Shown here: piece after piece, positions 44,461 to 55,050 of the stretch | Layout of the letters: each line of letters starts with the position of its first letter | Position numbering within the stretch: position 1 is the stretch's first letter | Notes under the pieces: generated by a model | What the model was told of the DNA's origin: nothing | The model's database searches: none | The model's input: only the letters and a program-made list of their open reading frames with translations | From: Istiophorus platypterus | Lineage: Eukaryota; Chordata; Actinopteri; Istiophoriformes; Istiophoridae | NCBI GenBank assembly: GCA_016859345.1 | Contig: CM029121.1 | Span: 23,616,843-23,680,842, forward strand | Length of the DNA stretch: 64,000 nucleotides | Direction: 5' to 3' | Position numbers and translations under genes: made by a program

Positions 44461-45480
44461 TCAGAGGGTTGTTAAAGTGTTGGATGCAATAGGATGGCAG
44501 CTGTTGCAGTGTTCTCATAGCATCAAATAGTTGTCTGATACGGAGGGATGTTGTCTCACGGTCCCACGGTCCCTTCTACTGGAGTGCAAACAGTGTCATC
44601 ATTTAGTTCTGTGATTCATTTTAAGCTGTCTTTATGACACCAGCATGTCGGCGCTCCAGGCAGACATTATTATATTAGTGTCAGGCACTGTCGCCAGGAC
44701 GGTTCAGGTCTGACTCCGGCACTGTTCTTTGTTGTTATTTTTCTGTCTGCACTAACCAGAGTGATACTGTGTGCTCAAACACAAAGTTATTAAAAATAAT
44801 AATAATAATAACAGGCTGCCTGGGAGAGTGTCCACTGTGTGGAGGTCTCTCCACCGGGCTCCGGCTCCCGGCTCCCGGGGGCTCGGCCTCGTGCACCAAA
44901 GCAAAAGGAGGCAGTTCTTAGGGGCCCGTGTCGCAGATGGACCCGTTGAATGTTGTTTTATGGTCCCGATTGTGTTAATCTCAACTTTGTTCTACATGGG
45001 GCAAGGTCACTTTGGCCCCTGCCAATCTTTGCCCCCCCCCTTTCCAACATCCCCCTGAGTTCTGCGTTAATTTGCGAAGTCACCTGTCTCAGGTGACCAC
45101 GTTAGGCCTCGCTCCTGTTATGTTGTGTCACGTACCTGTACTGATTGGTCGGTGATGTAAACCCCCCCCCCAAAAATATGGAACATCACTTCTGCATTGT
45201 CATGGTGATAATGTCTCCGGTGAACTCCGCGCCTAGTTAACGGTGAAGTAGGCTAATCCTATTTTTACTCCCCTACACCCCCTCTAATTTCTCCCAGTCA
45301 GTTAATAGCAGTTTTAATGTGACACACTTTCAGAAGCTGCACCGTTGCTTTTTCCCCTGTTTTGCTTTTGCCTGTGATCCGACCTGAGGCCGATGTCCCC
45401 AACATCCTGGCCTTATTGTAAAAGTGACGACTGGCTGACATCAGATGTTTTTATTAAGTTGGATGAGGTGCACAACACCA

Positions 45481-45482
<2 letters not shown>

Positions 45483-45529
<47 letters not shown>

Positions 45530-45560
45530 TCTCTCTCTCCCTCTCTCTCTATTTCTCTCT
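45483..45560 (+). repeat. (CA)n(CT)n compound microsatellite
   Basis: About 21 CA units followed by an interrupted CT run. Confidence 0.95.
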
Positions 45561-45599
45561 CACACAAAACACACACACAAACACTGGGCACGGACCTGC

Positions 45600-45601
<2 letters not shown>

Positions 45602-45655
<54 letters not shown>
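45602..45655 (+). repeat. (CT)27 microsatellite
   Basis: 54 perfect bases of CT. It is complementary to the GA run at 45,771-45,815. Confidence 0.97.
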
Positions 45656-45660
<5 letters not shown>

Positions 45661-45736
45661 TACAAAAGCAGTCCAACCCAACCACCCACAAACACACACA
45701 CACCGGCGCGGCAGTGAATGAGTTACCGCTGGTGCA

Positions 45737-45770
45737 GTGTGCGTGCGCGCGCGTGTGCGTGTGTGTGTAT

Positions 45771-45804
<34 letters not shown>

Positions 45805-45828
45805 GAGAGAGAGAGTGTGCGTGTGTGA
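45737..45828 (+). repeat. (GT/GC)n(GA)n compound microsatellite
   Basis: GT and GC dinucleotides (45,737-45,768), then about 22 GA units with one GC interruption (45,771-45,815), then GTGTGCGTGTG. It mirrors the CT and CA runs on its left. Confidence 0.95.
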
Positions 45829-46124
45829 GCCTGGTGCGCCCCTCCCTGGTCGGACCGCACGCCGCTGGCCGCCTGTCTGCAGACGGACGTTGCCGCATCC
45901 CGGCGCGCTGCGCTGCGCTCCGCTCCTCCTCTCCTCCGCTCCTCGGCTCCTCTCCTCCGCTCCTCGGCTCCTCTCCTCCGGCGGGTTGCGTCCCTCCTCC
46001 CCCATGTGCCAGATCTCCTCCTCCGTCCTCCCGTCTGCGCCTGACGCGCACGCAGCGCCGACGCTCCTCTCCGGTCTTTGCTAGACACGCAACTCTCCGG
46101 CAAAGTGGCTCGTCCTCCGCAGCG
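45829..46124 (+). promoter_or_regulatory. map1a: CpG-rich block, candidate internal promoter and alternative first exon of map1a
   Basis: After the compound microsatellite comes a dense CpG block (GCACGCCGCTGGCC, GGCGCGCTGCGCTGCGCTCC) with two copies of a 21-base unit containing CTCCTCGGCTCCTCTCCTCC, ending at a usable donor GCAGCG|GTACGT (GT at 46,125). No TATA box is seen. Human MAP1A is mostly described with a start downstream of the conserved N-terminal exons, so an internal promoter is plausible. This is inference; an unrelated intronic CpG patch is possible. Confidence 0.35.
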
Positions 46125-46560
46125 GTACGTAAACTGTTAGTGACAGAGCTCTGCCGGTCTGTGATGCATGTTTTTCCGTTTTTCTTTTTCTGTTTTTCTT
46201 TTTGGTTTCTAATGCGGAGGTGACTGCGGCTGCAGGTTTCTTGCGCGGGATGCTGTGGAGCCACCGCTGCGTATTTTTCCCTTAAATTCCCAGCTCTGGA
46301 TTTTTCTCCTCTCCCTCTATCTCCCTCTCTCTCTCTCTCTTTCCGCACAGACGTGACGTTTATCCTCTAACCAGCGGCTGTCAACCTGGTTCCTACCTTG
46401 CTCCCTTCCCTTTTTCCCTCCTTTTCCCTTTTTTCTCCCTTTTTTCTCCCTTTTCGCCCGTTTTCGTTGCGTAATACCAACCGGGCAGTGCCCGGCGCGC
46501 AGGGACGTTACAGTTTACTTTCACGTCTGTGCAGCGTTATTCATTTCTTTTATTTATTTT

Positions 46561-46596
46561 TTGGTTGTTGTTGTTGTTTTGTTGTTGTTGTTTTCC
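46561..46596 (+). repeat. (GTT)n repeat
   Basis: Interrupted GTT units. Confidence 0.85.
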
Positions 46597-47305
46597 GGTG
46601 GCGCGCACCCAGAAGGGAAACGTCTGGAGGAAAAATTAGGGCACACGACGGCACAAACCGGTTGGACCGTCAGTCTCAAATCTACCTTGACATAAGAGGA
46701 GGAGGCACGTAAGGTTCAGTCAGGGATTTCACCAAGTCCCGAGTAACGGGATTAATGCAGGTGATAGAACAGTAAGTTCCCGTTTAACCTATTTTTCTTT
46801 CTTTTTTTTTGCTCCTTCTCGGCTCCATAAAGCAGGAGATGCCCGGACGCTCTAGTTGCACCGGTGAATTCACTGTAATGAGAAAAACTTGACCAAAGGT
46901 AAGAGTTGGAAGAAACAATGAAAAAGGTTGTCCCGTGATCGCAGGGACACAGGATCGATCCCTCAAATGAGCCTTTTTATTTTTTATTCTTCTTTTATTT
47001 TTCCTTTTCTTTTATTTTTCCTTCCTGGCTGAGTCGATCTGATTTAAATGACAGAAACACCACAGACGCAGGTGATGCGGATGAACCCCCTGCCCCCTAC
47101 AGACATGGGGGGGGGGGGGGCAGAAAAAGCAAAAGAAAAAAGCCCAGCGCTGCCTCAGTTGTGTCATTGCTATGGTTTCCAGTTGGCATGCTGGTAACGT
47201 AATGGGATGAAGTCAGTCTCAGGCTGTGTTTTGGTCCAGAGGAGGACAAATGACCATGCAGGTCCAGACTTGAGTGCGCAAAGACAAGGGGGAGGGGGTA
47301 GAGAC

Positions 47306-47309
47306 TGTG

Positions 47310-47352
<43 letters not shown>

Positions 47353-47373
47353 TTGTGTGGGTGTTTGTGTGTG
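47306..47373 (+). repeat. (TG)n interrupted microsatellite
   Basis: TG runs with TTT and GGG interruptions. Confidence 0.9.
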
Positions 47374-47549
47374 GGAGGGGAGGGGAGGGGGGCTGTATGT
47401 GTTTTGGTTGCAAAAAAAGAACCAAAAAACCAACCAGCCATCATTTGTACTCTGAGATAGATAAACGCGTTTCTGATGATTCATTCATGCCGAGAACGCT
47501 GCCATTGCCGTTGAAGTGAACCCAGCCTTTTCTGTGTGTGTGCGTTGAT

Positions 47550-47551
<2 letters not shown>

Positions 47552-47590
<39 letters not shown>
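47552..47590 (+). repeat. (GT)n microsatellite
   Basis: Perfect GT run. Confidence 0.95.
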
Positions 47591-47592
<2 letters not shown>

Positions 47593-47770
47593 CGGTGGGC
47601 TGCATGTGGGATGACAGAGCGACGCCGAGAGGAGCTGTTATTTATTTTCCAGTATTAGCCAGTGTTATTGGGTTATCTGGATGTGAGAGGCCGGTCCAGT
47701 TTCCTGTGTGAGCTTCTCGGGACTGGATGTTTTTCAGTGACTCAGCAAAGGTGGTCGGACCCAGGCACTG

Positions 47771-47848
47771 AGTGTGTGTGTGTGTGTCGGTGTGTCGGTG
47801 TGTCTGTATGTGTGTGCGTTGTTGTGAGCGTGTGTTTGTGTGTGCGTT

Positions 47849-47895
<47 letters not shown>
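47771..47895 (+). repeat. (GT)n interrupted microsatellite
   Basis: GT-rich stretch with CGG and GCG interruptions, ending in a long perfect GT run. Confidence 0.9.
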
Positions 47896-47899
<4 letters not shown>

Positions 47900-48343
47900 A
47901 ACTGATCTAATTGAGTTCCCATCTGTGTGCAGGATTATTTTGGCCCTGCCATATAAACTGCGATTGTCTGCTTGCACAGCCCCGTCTCTGTAATTACTCC
48001 GCATCACACTAATCCCAATTTAAATTTTTAGGCTAAAAACTGAGCCATCGTCTTCCCTAATCATGTGCCATCAAAGAACTCCCTCCGATGTGCAGCTTTG
48101 ATTTCAGTCAGTCAAGGATGCTGCGCAAATAAATGTGGAGGATTTCACAGAAGAAAACGCAGCGACCGTTTCTTTCTTTAGAAAATTTTGTATCGGTCAC
48201 AGAGACCTGCCGTTCAGTGAGACCCTCTGATGACATGAAAGATGCTTTTGGAGCCAGGCTACTTTAAAATTCCGCTTGAGATAAACTGGGATAACTTAGC
48301 CTAGTTTAAAGGGCTCTACCACCGTAATAAGCTGTGTACGTGT

Positions 48344-48346
<3 letters not shown>

Positions 48347-48384
<38 letters not shown>
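48347..48384 (+). repeat. (TG)n microsatellite
   Basis: Perfect TG run. Confidence 0.95.
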
Positions 48385-48385
<1 letters not shown>

Positions 48386-49682
48386 TTGTGTTGTGTTTGC
48401 CAAGGATTTAGTGTGAGCAGGGTTTTGTCCTTTTTCCTGTTTGTGCTAAAATAGTACATGTCTGTGTTTATTTGAATTCATGCCAAAACTAATGGGGCTT
48501 GTATTTGTGCAGACATCTTGGGCTGCTCTCTAGAGGACAGTCTGGGCCCTTGGCATGCTGGGAATCTGTAACGCAATTTTCCTTTGCTCGGCTACAGTAA
48601 AAATAAATAAATAAAAAAATAAAAATTAGCCTGCCAGTGAATCAGCTGTTACCAGCTCGGCTTCCATCACTGCGTCACTGTTGGACATTGATTCCTTCCC
48701 ATTGCGGAGCTGTGAATACACTGTATACGGTGCGTACGCTGACACTCGATGCTCCATTACCAGGCACTGCCGAAGACGTGCCACTGAGCAGGTTTTTGGG
48801 AACGACGCGGCGTTTGTCCCTTTGCCGCTGCAGAGCCGCTGAATCAACTGTTTGGGGGGGGATTCGCCAAGAGCACCGAGTCGCCCTTTGACTTTTGATT
48901 CCTGCAGTCGGGTCCTCATGTCTCACGCTGACTCCACATAAACGCAAAGCTCCGCAGCGCAAAACTAAAGAAAGAAACGAGACTGTCAGATCAAAGGGAG
49001 AAGTCTTTAGTTTTCTTCCAGTTTTTCTTTTGAAGCTGATGCTTTCTGGTTTTAGACCCTAGGCAAACATCCAGAAGTTGCACTTGTCTTTTTTATCATA
49101 AAGCAGAAAAGTCTGCAGTCATTAATAAATCCTCTTTGACAGTACAGAAAATCATGACAGAGTTTTGGAACCGATCCGCTCTCGATAGCCCCCGGAGGGC
49201 GCGCTGACGCCGGCGCAGCGCTGCCTCAACTCGCCCCCCGAGCTTTGGAGATTGACCCGTGTTCCAGTTAATCGAGCAGCTGCCGCGTCGAGGTTAGAGC
49301 AGATTTCAAGCCATAAAATATGAATGTCAGTGGAGGAAGGACAAGAAAATGGATGAGCTGTTGTGTTTCATCAGCGTCTACAGATAAAGTGCCGCTGAGC
49401 AGAGCAAACTCTCAACAGGTACGTCTGAGCTGCTGAGAGAAGTTGTTGGTTATTTATTTATTACAGTTTTCTTGGAAGACTGAACACTATACTGCTGTAA
49501 AAGAGCTTATGCGCATAAATAACCTTTTTGGGCTTAAAAATAAAACATGGTGATACCATCATCATGTCGTCCAGGAAAGATGCAGGCCACCCAACATAGT
49601 CTTATGAGTCCGTTTTATTTACATGAAGGCATCGTGGCAGCAAAATTACAACCATTGCCGGAAAAACTAAACATGGAAGCAG

Positions 49683-49920
49683 CTGCGGCTCGGATGGTGG
49701 AGCGGTACCTGTATTTTTCCCGCCAACCGGAAGGCTGGTGGTTTGATCCCGGCTCCAGCAGTCATCACGTCTAAGTGTCCTTGGGCAAGATAATGAACCC
49801 CAATGAAAAAGCGCTGTTTGAATGTGTGTGAAAGGGTGAATGTGACAGTGGTGTAAAAACGCTTTGAGTGGTCAAAAAGACTAGAAAAGCGCCATATAAG
49901 TACAGTCCATTTACCATTTG
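49683..49920 (+). mobile_element. tRNA-derived SINE
   Basis: It has RNA polymerase III promoter boxes: an A box (TGGTGGAGCGG, 49,695-49,705) and a B box (GGTTTGATCCC, 49,740-49,750). The body contains GTGTCCTTGGGCAAGATAAT and the tail AAAGCGCCATATAAGTACAG then TCCATTTACCATTT, strings I recall from a common teleost SINE. It does not fold as a functional tRNA. Confidence 0.8.
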
Positions 49921-50134
49921 ACCAAAACAGTTTCACTGTTCAATGTGCCTCTTAAAAGCACAAACAAATAGTTTGTCATTGTAAGAACAGTATTGGTTAT
50001 TATTGGTTCTATCCAATCCAGATCCAATAATGATGTATAACAAGGGAAACTTATAATTGATTGCTTACCGGGAGGGGATTTTATTTCCCTGCCGTCCAGC
50101 AGACTGCAGAGGTCCATCAGCTAAATCATGGATT

Positions 50135-50405
50135 CCGCTCAGGGCCAGACTCGCACTGCAACTAACAATTTAGCTGCTGGTTTTTATTTATTTGCTTATT
50201 TTCTTTTTCTGCAATCGAAACCCAATGATGTTCAGTTTACTGTTTCATGACAAAACAGAAAAACGTCAAATCCTTTGGAATTAGACGCTGGAACTGGAAT
50301 GTTTGGCATTTTTGCTTGAGAACGGACTTTTTGATTGCCAATCGATGATCGGAATACTTGCAGATTATTTTCTATATGTCGATCGATTTAATTGTTTCAG
50401 CTGGA
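50135..50405 (+). repeat. Dispersed repeat family A, copy 4
   Basis: Contains CTGCAACTAACAATTTAGCT, GATGTTCAGTTTACTGTTTC, GGAATGTTTGGCATTTTTGC and the end GTCGATCGATTTAATTGTTT. It is the most complete copy of the family in the window. Confidence 0.7.
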
Positions 50406-51191
50406 GTTTGGAACACACCTGGAAATAAAACGGGTAGAGAAGAAAATCTGGCAGGTCAGCCGATCGGGTGATCTGACCTCATCCTGTCACCACAGTTCTT
50501 ATACCTGTATAATTTGCCTCAACTGCCTCGTCTGCGTGTTTCCAATTTACCAACTCTTGCCTACTTGAGAAGGTGCTTATTCGTTAAGCCACGAGGATTT
50601 GGGATTTTGATGCAGACTGTGGACCGCGCTCGTTCTCCGATTAGCGACCGGCCAGCTTAGCGCCGCGGAAGGGTTGGCGAGTTTCCTGGGGAGGGGAGGG
50701 GCTTACGGTTGGATCACCCGTGAGTTGGGTGATTGATTGAAATCAAGCTCACGGCCTTTTACACGAGCACAACATAAGCACGCCTCCATCCCGGTCGTTG
50801 TCTCTAAATAACTTGACCCCCGGTGGTTATAAAGGACCCATCAAAGCCTTCCCGGCTCTCGCAGGACCCGGCTGGAGCCTGAGACGCAGACCACTGCGAT
50901 CGCTGACATACTTCATTACGCCGTCTTATTAAAGTATTATCCATCTTATGTCACCGGGTAAATGCTTGAGTGGGGACATTAGATGGATTTCCAATTAGCG
51001 GCCAACTTGATTATGTAAATTTTCAGTGGGAGAGAACAGTGCTCAAAATCGGCTTCTCCTGCATACCAGCCCCGGACTTTGATCGATCCTCTTGGGTTGG
51101 GTGGGGGGTGAAAAGACCTGCTGTTACTAGAAAAAAACAAGAAAGAAATATCTCAGTCATTTCAGCGTGTAGTCCACAGTCTGCAGGTCGG

Positions 51192-51262
51192 ACCGCCGCT
51201 ATTGCCGCTACCGCCGCTACCGCCGCTACCGCTGTTACCGCTGTTAACACTGTTAACCCTGC
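51192..51262 (+). repeat. GCCGCTACC nonanucleotide minisatellite
   Basis: Units of GCCGCTACC/GCTGTTACC with drift, about seven, ending GTTAACACTGTTAACC. Confidence 0.85.
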
Positions 51263-52009
51263 TCGCTTCAATCTTGCAGTGACGTAACTTCCTCTTTCTC
51301 CCCACATCGGTCTAACAAAGGCTGCTCTCCGCAGGCACCGCAGGGTAGTGGAGCTGTGAGAGAGGCAGACTTGTGGCGGTAAAGTTGTGGCTTTGATGCC
51401 AGCTATGTCGACACCAGAATTTTTTTGGGGGGGCATAGACGCTGAGCCCCTACCTGCTCGGTTCAGATAAGAGCATCAGCTAAATGCCAACATGCTGTCG
51501 AGCAACACTGTGAGCGTGTTGCTTTGTTTGATGGATTGGGGGGGGGGGGGGGCGTCATGAAGCCGATCCAGGAAACAGGAGCCATGATGCTCCTGGCTCA
51601 TCGCCTTGAGAAAACCTGTCTGCAAATCTGGCGTAGTCTCTGGCCAAAATTAACTTTTTGGCACATCCCAGTCTGACTGGCAAACTAAAATGCCAGCTAC
51701 TAAAAAGTTATTTTTAATGTTAGATATTTTTCATTAATACATTCCAGTTGTACCAGGTAAAACATCCCATATTTTTACAGAACGGGACGTGTTTGTTGTG
51801 GTTTTTATCCATTATCAGTGTTGTTGTGTCTCTAGACTCGGCTACTATGTGAAACATGAGGAGACAAGACTATGATAAAGATTTAAACTAAAACTTAATC
51901 TTAATATTAGTTTGTCTTAAACATTTTTTTTTCTTTTTTTTTTAATTTTATGTTGCCAACCTGCCACAATGGAAGTCATGCATAGGTTAATTTTAATTTA
52001 ACAGTTGTC

Positions 52010-52550
52010 CACCACTCTGGTGAAAGACTGAAATATCTTAGCGACTGTTAGATGCATTGTAATGAAATGCTGAAGAGACATTCATGGTCCCCACAAAATG
52101 GCTCCAAATGACTTCGGATCCATTGGAATTTCCTCTTTTGCCACCATGAAGTTGACATTTGTGGCTTTTCTCAAACTTATGGATGGATTACCATGAGACG
52201 TAATGCAGAAATTTACAGTTTTACCTCCACTGGTTGAACTGTGCGACAAGCTTGGTGATCCTCTGATTTTTCATCTGACATCGTTGGGTAAAAATTTTAA
52301 ATCCTTCCGATACTTTGATTTTACGACCAAATGGCCCATAAATAGCTGCAAAGCTCGCGACCTCCCCATCAGCCTCAGCCGTGCTCTGTGTTTATTGCTC
52401 ATTTCCAAATGTTAGCATGCTAAGAGGATGGTGAACATGGTAAACATGTTATTATCACCGTTATCACACCGACGTTAGCATTTATCTCAAGCCCCTGCTG
52501 CCTCACAGAGTCGATAGCTTGACTGTTTGCTGACTCTAAGTCTCGCCGTT
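52010..52550 (+). repeat. Dispersed fish repeat (family C)
   Basis: Contains AGACATTCATGGTCCCCACA, CCACCATGAAGTTGACATTT, ATGGATGGATTACCATGAGA, CATCAGCCTCAGCCGTGCTC and AAATGTTAGCATGCTAAGAG in the order of a repeat that I recall as abundant in percomorphs. No coding capacity. The class is unknown. Confidence 0.65.
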
Positions 52551-53399
52551 ACAGAACCGGTGTTTTGCTTTGATTTAACTGGCTCCAAGTCGGAGAGCGT
52601 GTTCACCTGTCAGCGTAGTGAAAAGAGAACAAGCAAAGATCGGATCAAACGCTGTTTATAACCAAGATATTCAGGTGGTACTGACAAACCATAGCTGTCT
52701 ATCAAGGAGTTTCACGGATCTAACTGGTGTTGGTTTGATATCCTATCGTGACCTAGGCTTTGTTTTGGACTTTTATGGCATCTTATCGCTGATGGTGACT
52801 TATGCGAAATAACCAGGACTATGGAAAGTGGTAAGGCTACATTTCCAGGACATTTTGCAGTTATATCCAGCTCATCATGGTCTTTCGTGGGTTGATAGTA
52901 CGCTTGCTGTACTTAATGTGTATGCACGGTATGTTTTAGAGTATGTCAGAGATCAGTGCATCAGTTCCCGCATCACTGTGGCGTGATCGTCTTGTTTTTC
53001 TTGTTTTTCTTGATTTAAAGGCAGAGTTCACTCCAGACCTTCCCCTGCTGTTGGGTCACGCCACCTCAAAGAGCAGCTGACCTGCCCCAGATTTTGTTTT
53101 TTACTTTCAGTGGAGAGTTTCAGTGTCGCATTTGTCGAGTGCTGTGTTAGAGGAAACACTCGTAACTGCTGCCGCATGAGAAAACCGCCATCGACACGTG
53201 GAAGCGTCATCAGAGAAATATCGGTGCTTGAATTGGACTTTGACAAAAGCCCCACCGGTCAGACCCTCGTGAGGCGCGTCCTCGCCGATAACTCCCGCGT
53301 TATTTGCCGCAATACACTTAGTCCTGTCTCCTGTTGATATTTATGTGCAATAAAGCGGCGCTGGTTGCGTAAATCGAAGGCAGGCACGAAAACGCCATC

Positions 53400-53640
53400 A
53401 TCGCTGCATAAAACACGAACGGGTCTGTAGATTGTTTCTGCCTCCGAAAGACAGAGTTGACGAGACAAAGGAAGGGGGAACGGGGAGGACGGGTACTGAG
53501 CCGATAGTCTCGGGACTCGCCGGCAACAATGGAAGAGGGAAGAGGGGAGGTTCTGGCTCGGAGAATGCAGCAGTGAGCAGCCTTTGCAGTTTTCCGCACC
53601 TCCCTGTTCGCTCTACCGCTTTAGCCATCTCTCCCTGCTG
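53400..53640. other. GC-rich patch in intron 2
   Basis: CpG-rich block with overlapping short open frames on both strands, none of which I recognise. First of several such patches between 53.4 and 59.7 kb. Confidence 0.3.
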
Positions 53641-54399
53641 CTAGAGTGTGTGTGTGTGTGAGGGAGAGAGAGAGAAAACGTACAGATATGCTTCAAACAG
53701 CCGCGCCGTGTTTGTATTATATCAACATAAAAAGAGACTGTTTCGGCTCCAAATAAAGAGCGATGCGACGAAACCGATCCGCCCCCCCCCCACTCCCTGA
53801 ATACACCCACTGCTGAGAACGGAGCCACTGGGTTTTGGGGGTTTTGGGTTTTGTTTTGTTTTTTTTTCTTATAATCTCAAGGTGCAGAAGCTGCTCGGCT
53901 CCCGTCTCTCGGCTTCGTTCTGCTCGACGAGCCCTCGCTCTCTATTTACAGGAGCTCTCCCTCCGTCGTTTTGGCGACGTGGAAACCTCATTTATGTCCT
54001 TTTTTTGTTGTTTTTTTTCTCCCTTTCTACCGACGCACACACGCAACCCTGAATAACGTGGCTCTTAAACGTTCAAACAGAAAACAGTAGATCGGATTCA
54101 GGGACGGACAGGGTTAGAAAGCAAGTAGTTTTCATCCAGTTTTTCTCTTCTTCTTCATGCTCACAGGGGGGTTGTAGAGGGATAGATATATGAAATATAG
54201 TAATAGAGTAATAGAGTAAAGAACATCATTCCCAGGCTGTTGTTTTTTAGATGGAGAAGAAGAAGAAGACAGCAAAAGAGAAGGAGGGAAGGAAAATAAG
54301 AACAAATAACAGTCAGAGTAAGAGCGAATATCAGAGTGACATAGACAGACAGATGCACAAACAGGACAGGACACACAGCAGAGAGGAAATTCATGCTGA

Positions 54400-54720
54400 T
54401 GGCAGCCATATTGGGCCAGAGTGTGGAGGTGGTGCGGAGGGGATGCCTCGGTCTCCGTGCCCCCCCCCGTTCTGATGCTGCAGTAAACATCGATCCCTCC
54501 ATCAGGGCCTGTTCCCAGAGGCGCCCCCCCCCGTCCTCCATCGCTGTGTCCGCCCCGATCTGCTGACAGAGACGCCACCGCTCAGCCCGACGCACCCGTC
54601 GCCCCGAGAGGGGGCTCGGCCTCGGTGAGCCAAGCGACGCAGGAGGAGGAGCTCGAGCGTGAAACCCAGTGTCGATTTCACCGTTCGGCTCCGTCGCTCC
54701 GACACAAACCCCTTTATTCC
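54400..54720. other. GC/CpG-rich patch in intron 2
   Basis: CpG-rich, including several C runs (CCCCCCCC). The minus strand is open for about 148 codons from 54,578, but the reading is compositionally odd and matches no family I know. Confidence 0.3.
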
Positions 54721-54795
54721 TTTCGTTTAACAGCTGTCGGCCGCGCCTGCCGCCTCTGTTTCGTTGTCGTTTGGTTGTGTTGAATTGCGTTGACT

Positions 54796-54828
54796 TTGCA
54801 AAAAAAAGAAAGAAAGAAAGAAAGAAAA
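54796..54828 (+). repeat. (AAAG)n microsatellite
   Basis: About six AAAG units after a poly-A start. Confidence 0.9.
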
Positions 54829-55012
54829 GTTCAACAGGGCAAGAAACACGAGCTTTCAGATGATCATACAGGATTTAAACAAACCCAAAGTTAGCTGAAC
54901 CTTTTTAGGAGACAAAAACAGAGTCGAACAGTAAAACCAGTTTCACACAATGTCCGTCGCAGTTTAAAGCCGAGGTTTGACTTTGGCTCGTTGTATTTGC
55001 CGTAGTTGTGGG

Positions 55013-55050
55013 TCGATACCTCATCGTGTACGATGAGGTATCGATACCTC
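55013..55050. repeat. Interlocked palindromes built from TCGATACCTC
   Basis: TCGATACCTC (55,013-55,022) is followed by its reverse complement GAGGTATCGA (55,035-55,044) and again by TCGATACCTC (55,041-55,050). Two perfect inverted repeats overlap: 13-base arms around TGTA (55,014-55,043) and the 16-base palindrome GAGGTATCGATACCTC (55,035-55,050). Confidence 0.9.

Noticed and set aside
45393..46348. 276-codon + and 262-codon - open frames
   Set aside because: They are mostly microsatellite readings (THTHTH, SLSLSL, RERERE) continued into a GC-rich block, with no family similarity.
49690..49755. tRNA gene
   Set aside because: The A and B boxes are present, but the stems do not pair as a cloverleaf and the sequence continues into a SINE body.
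54132..54595. Two overlapping minus-strand frames of about 145 codons
   Set aside because: Both read through a GC patch into a TTC-rich stretch; there is no family match and no consistent exon structure.
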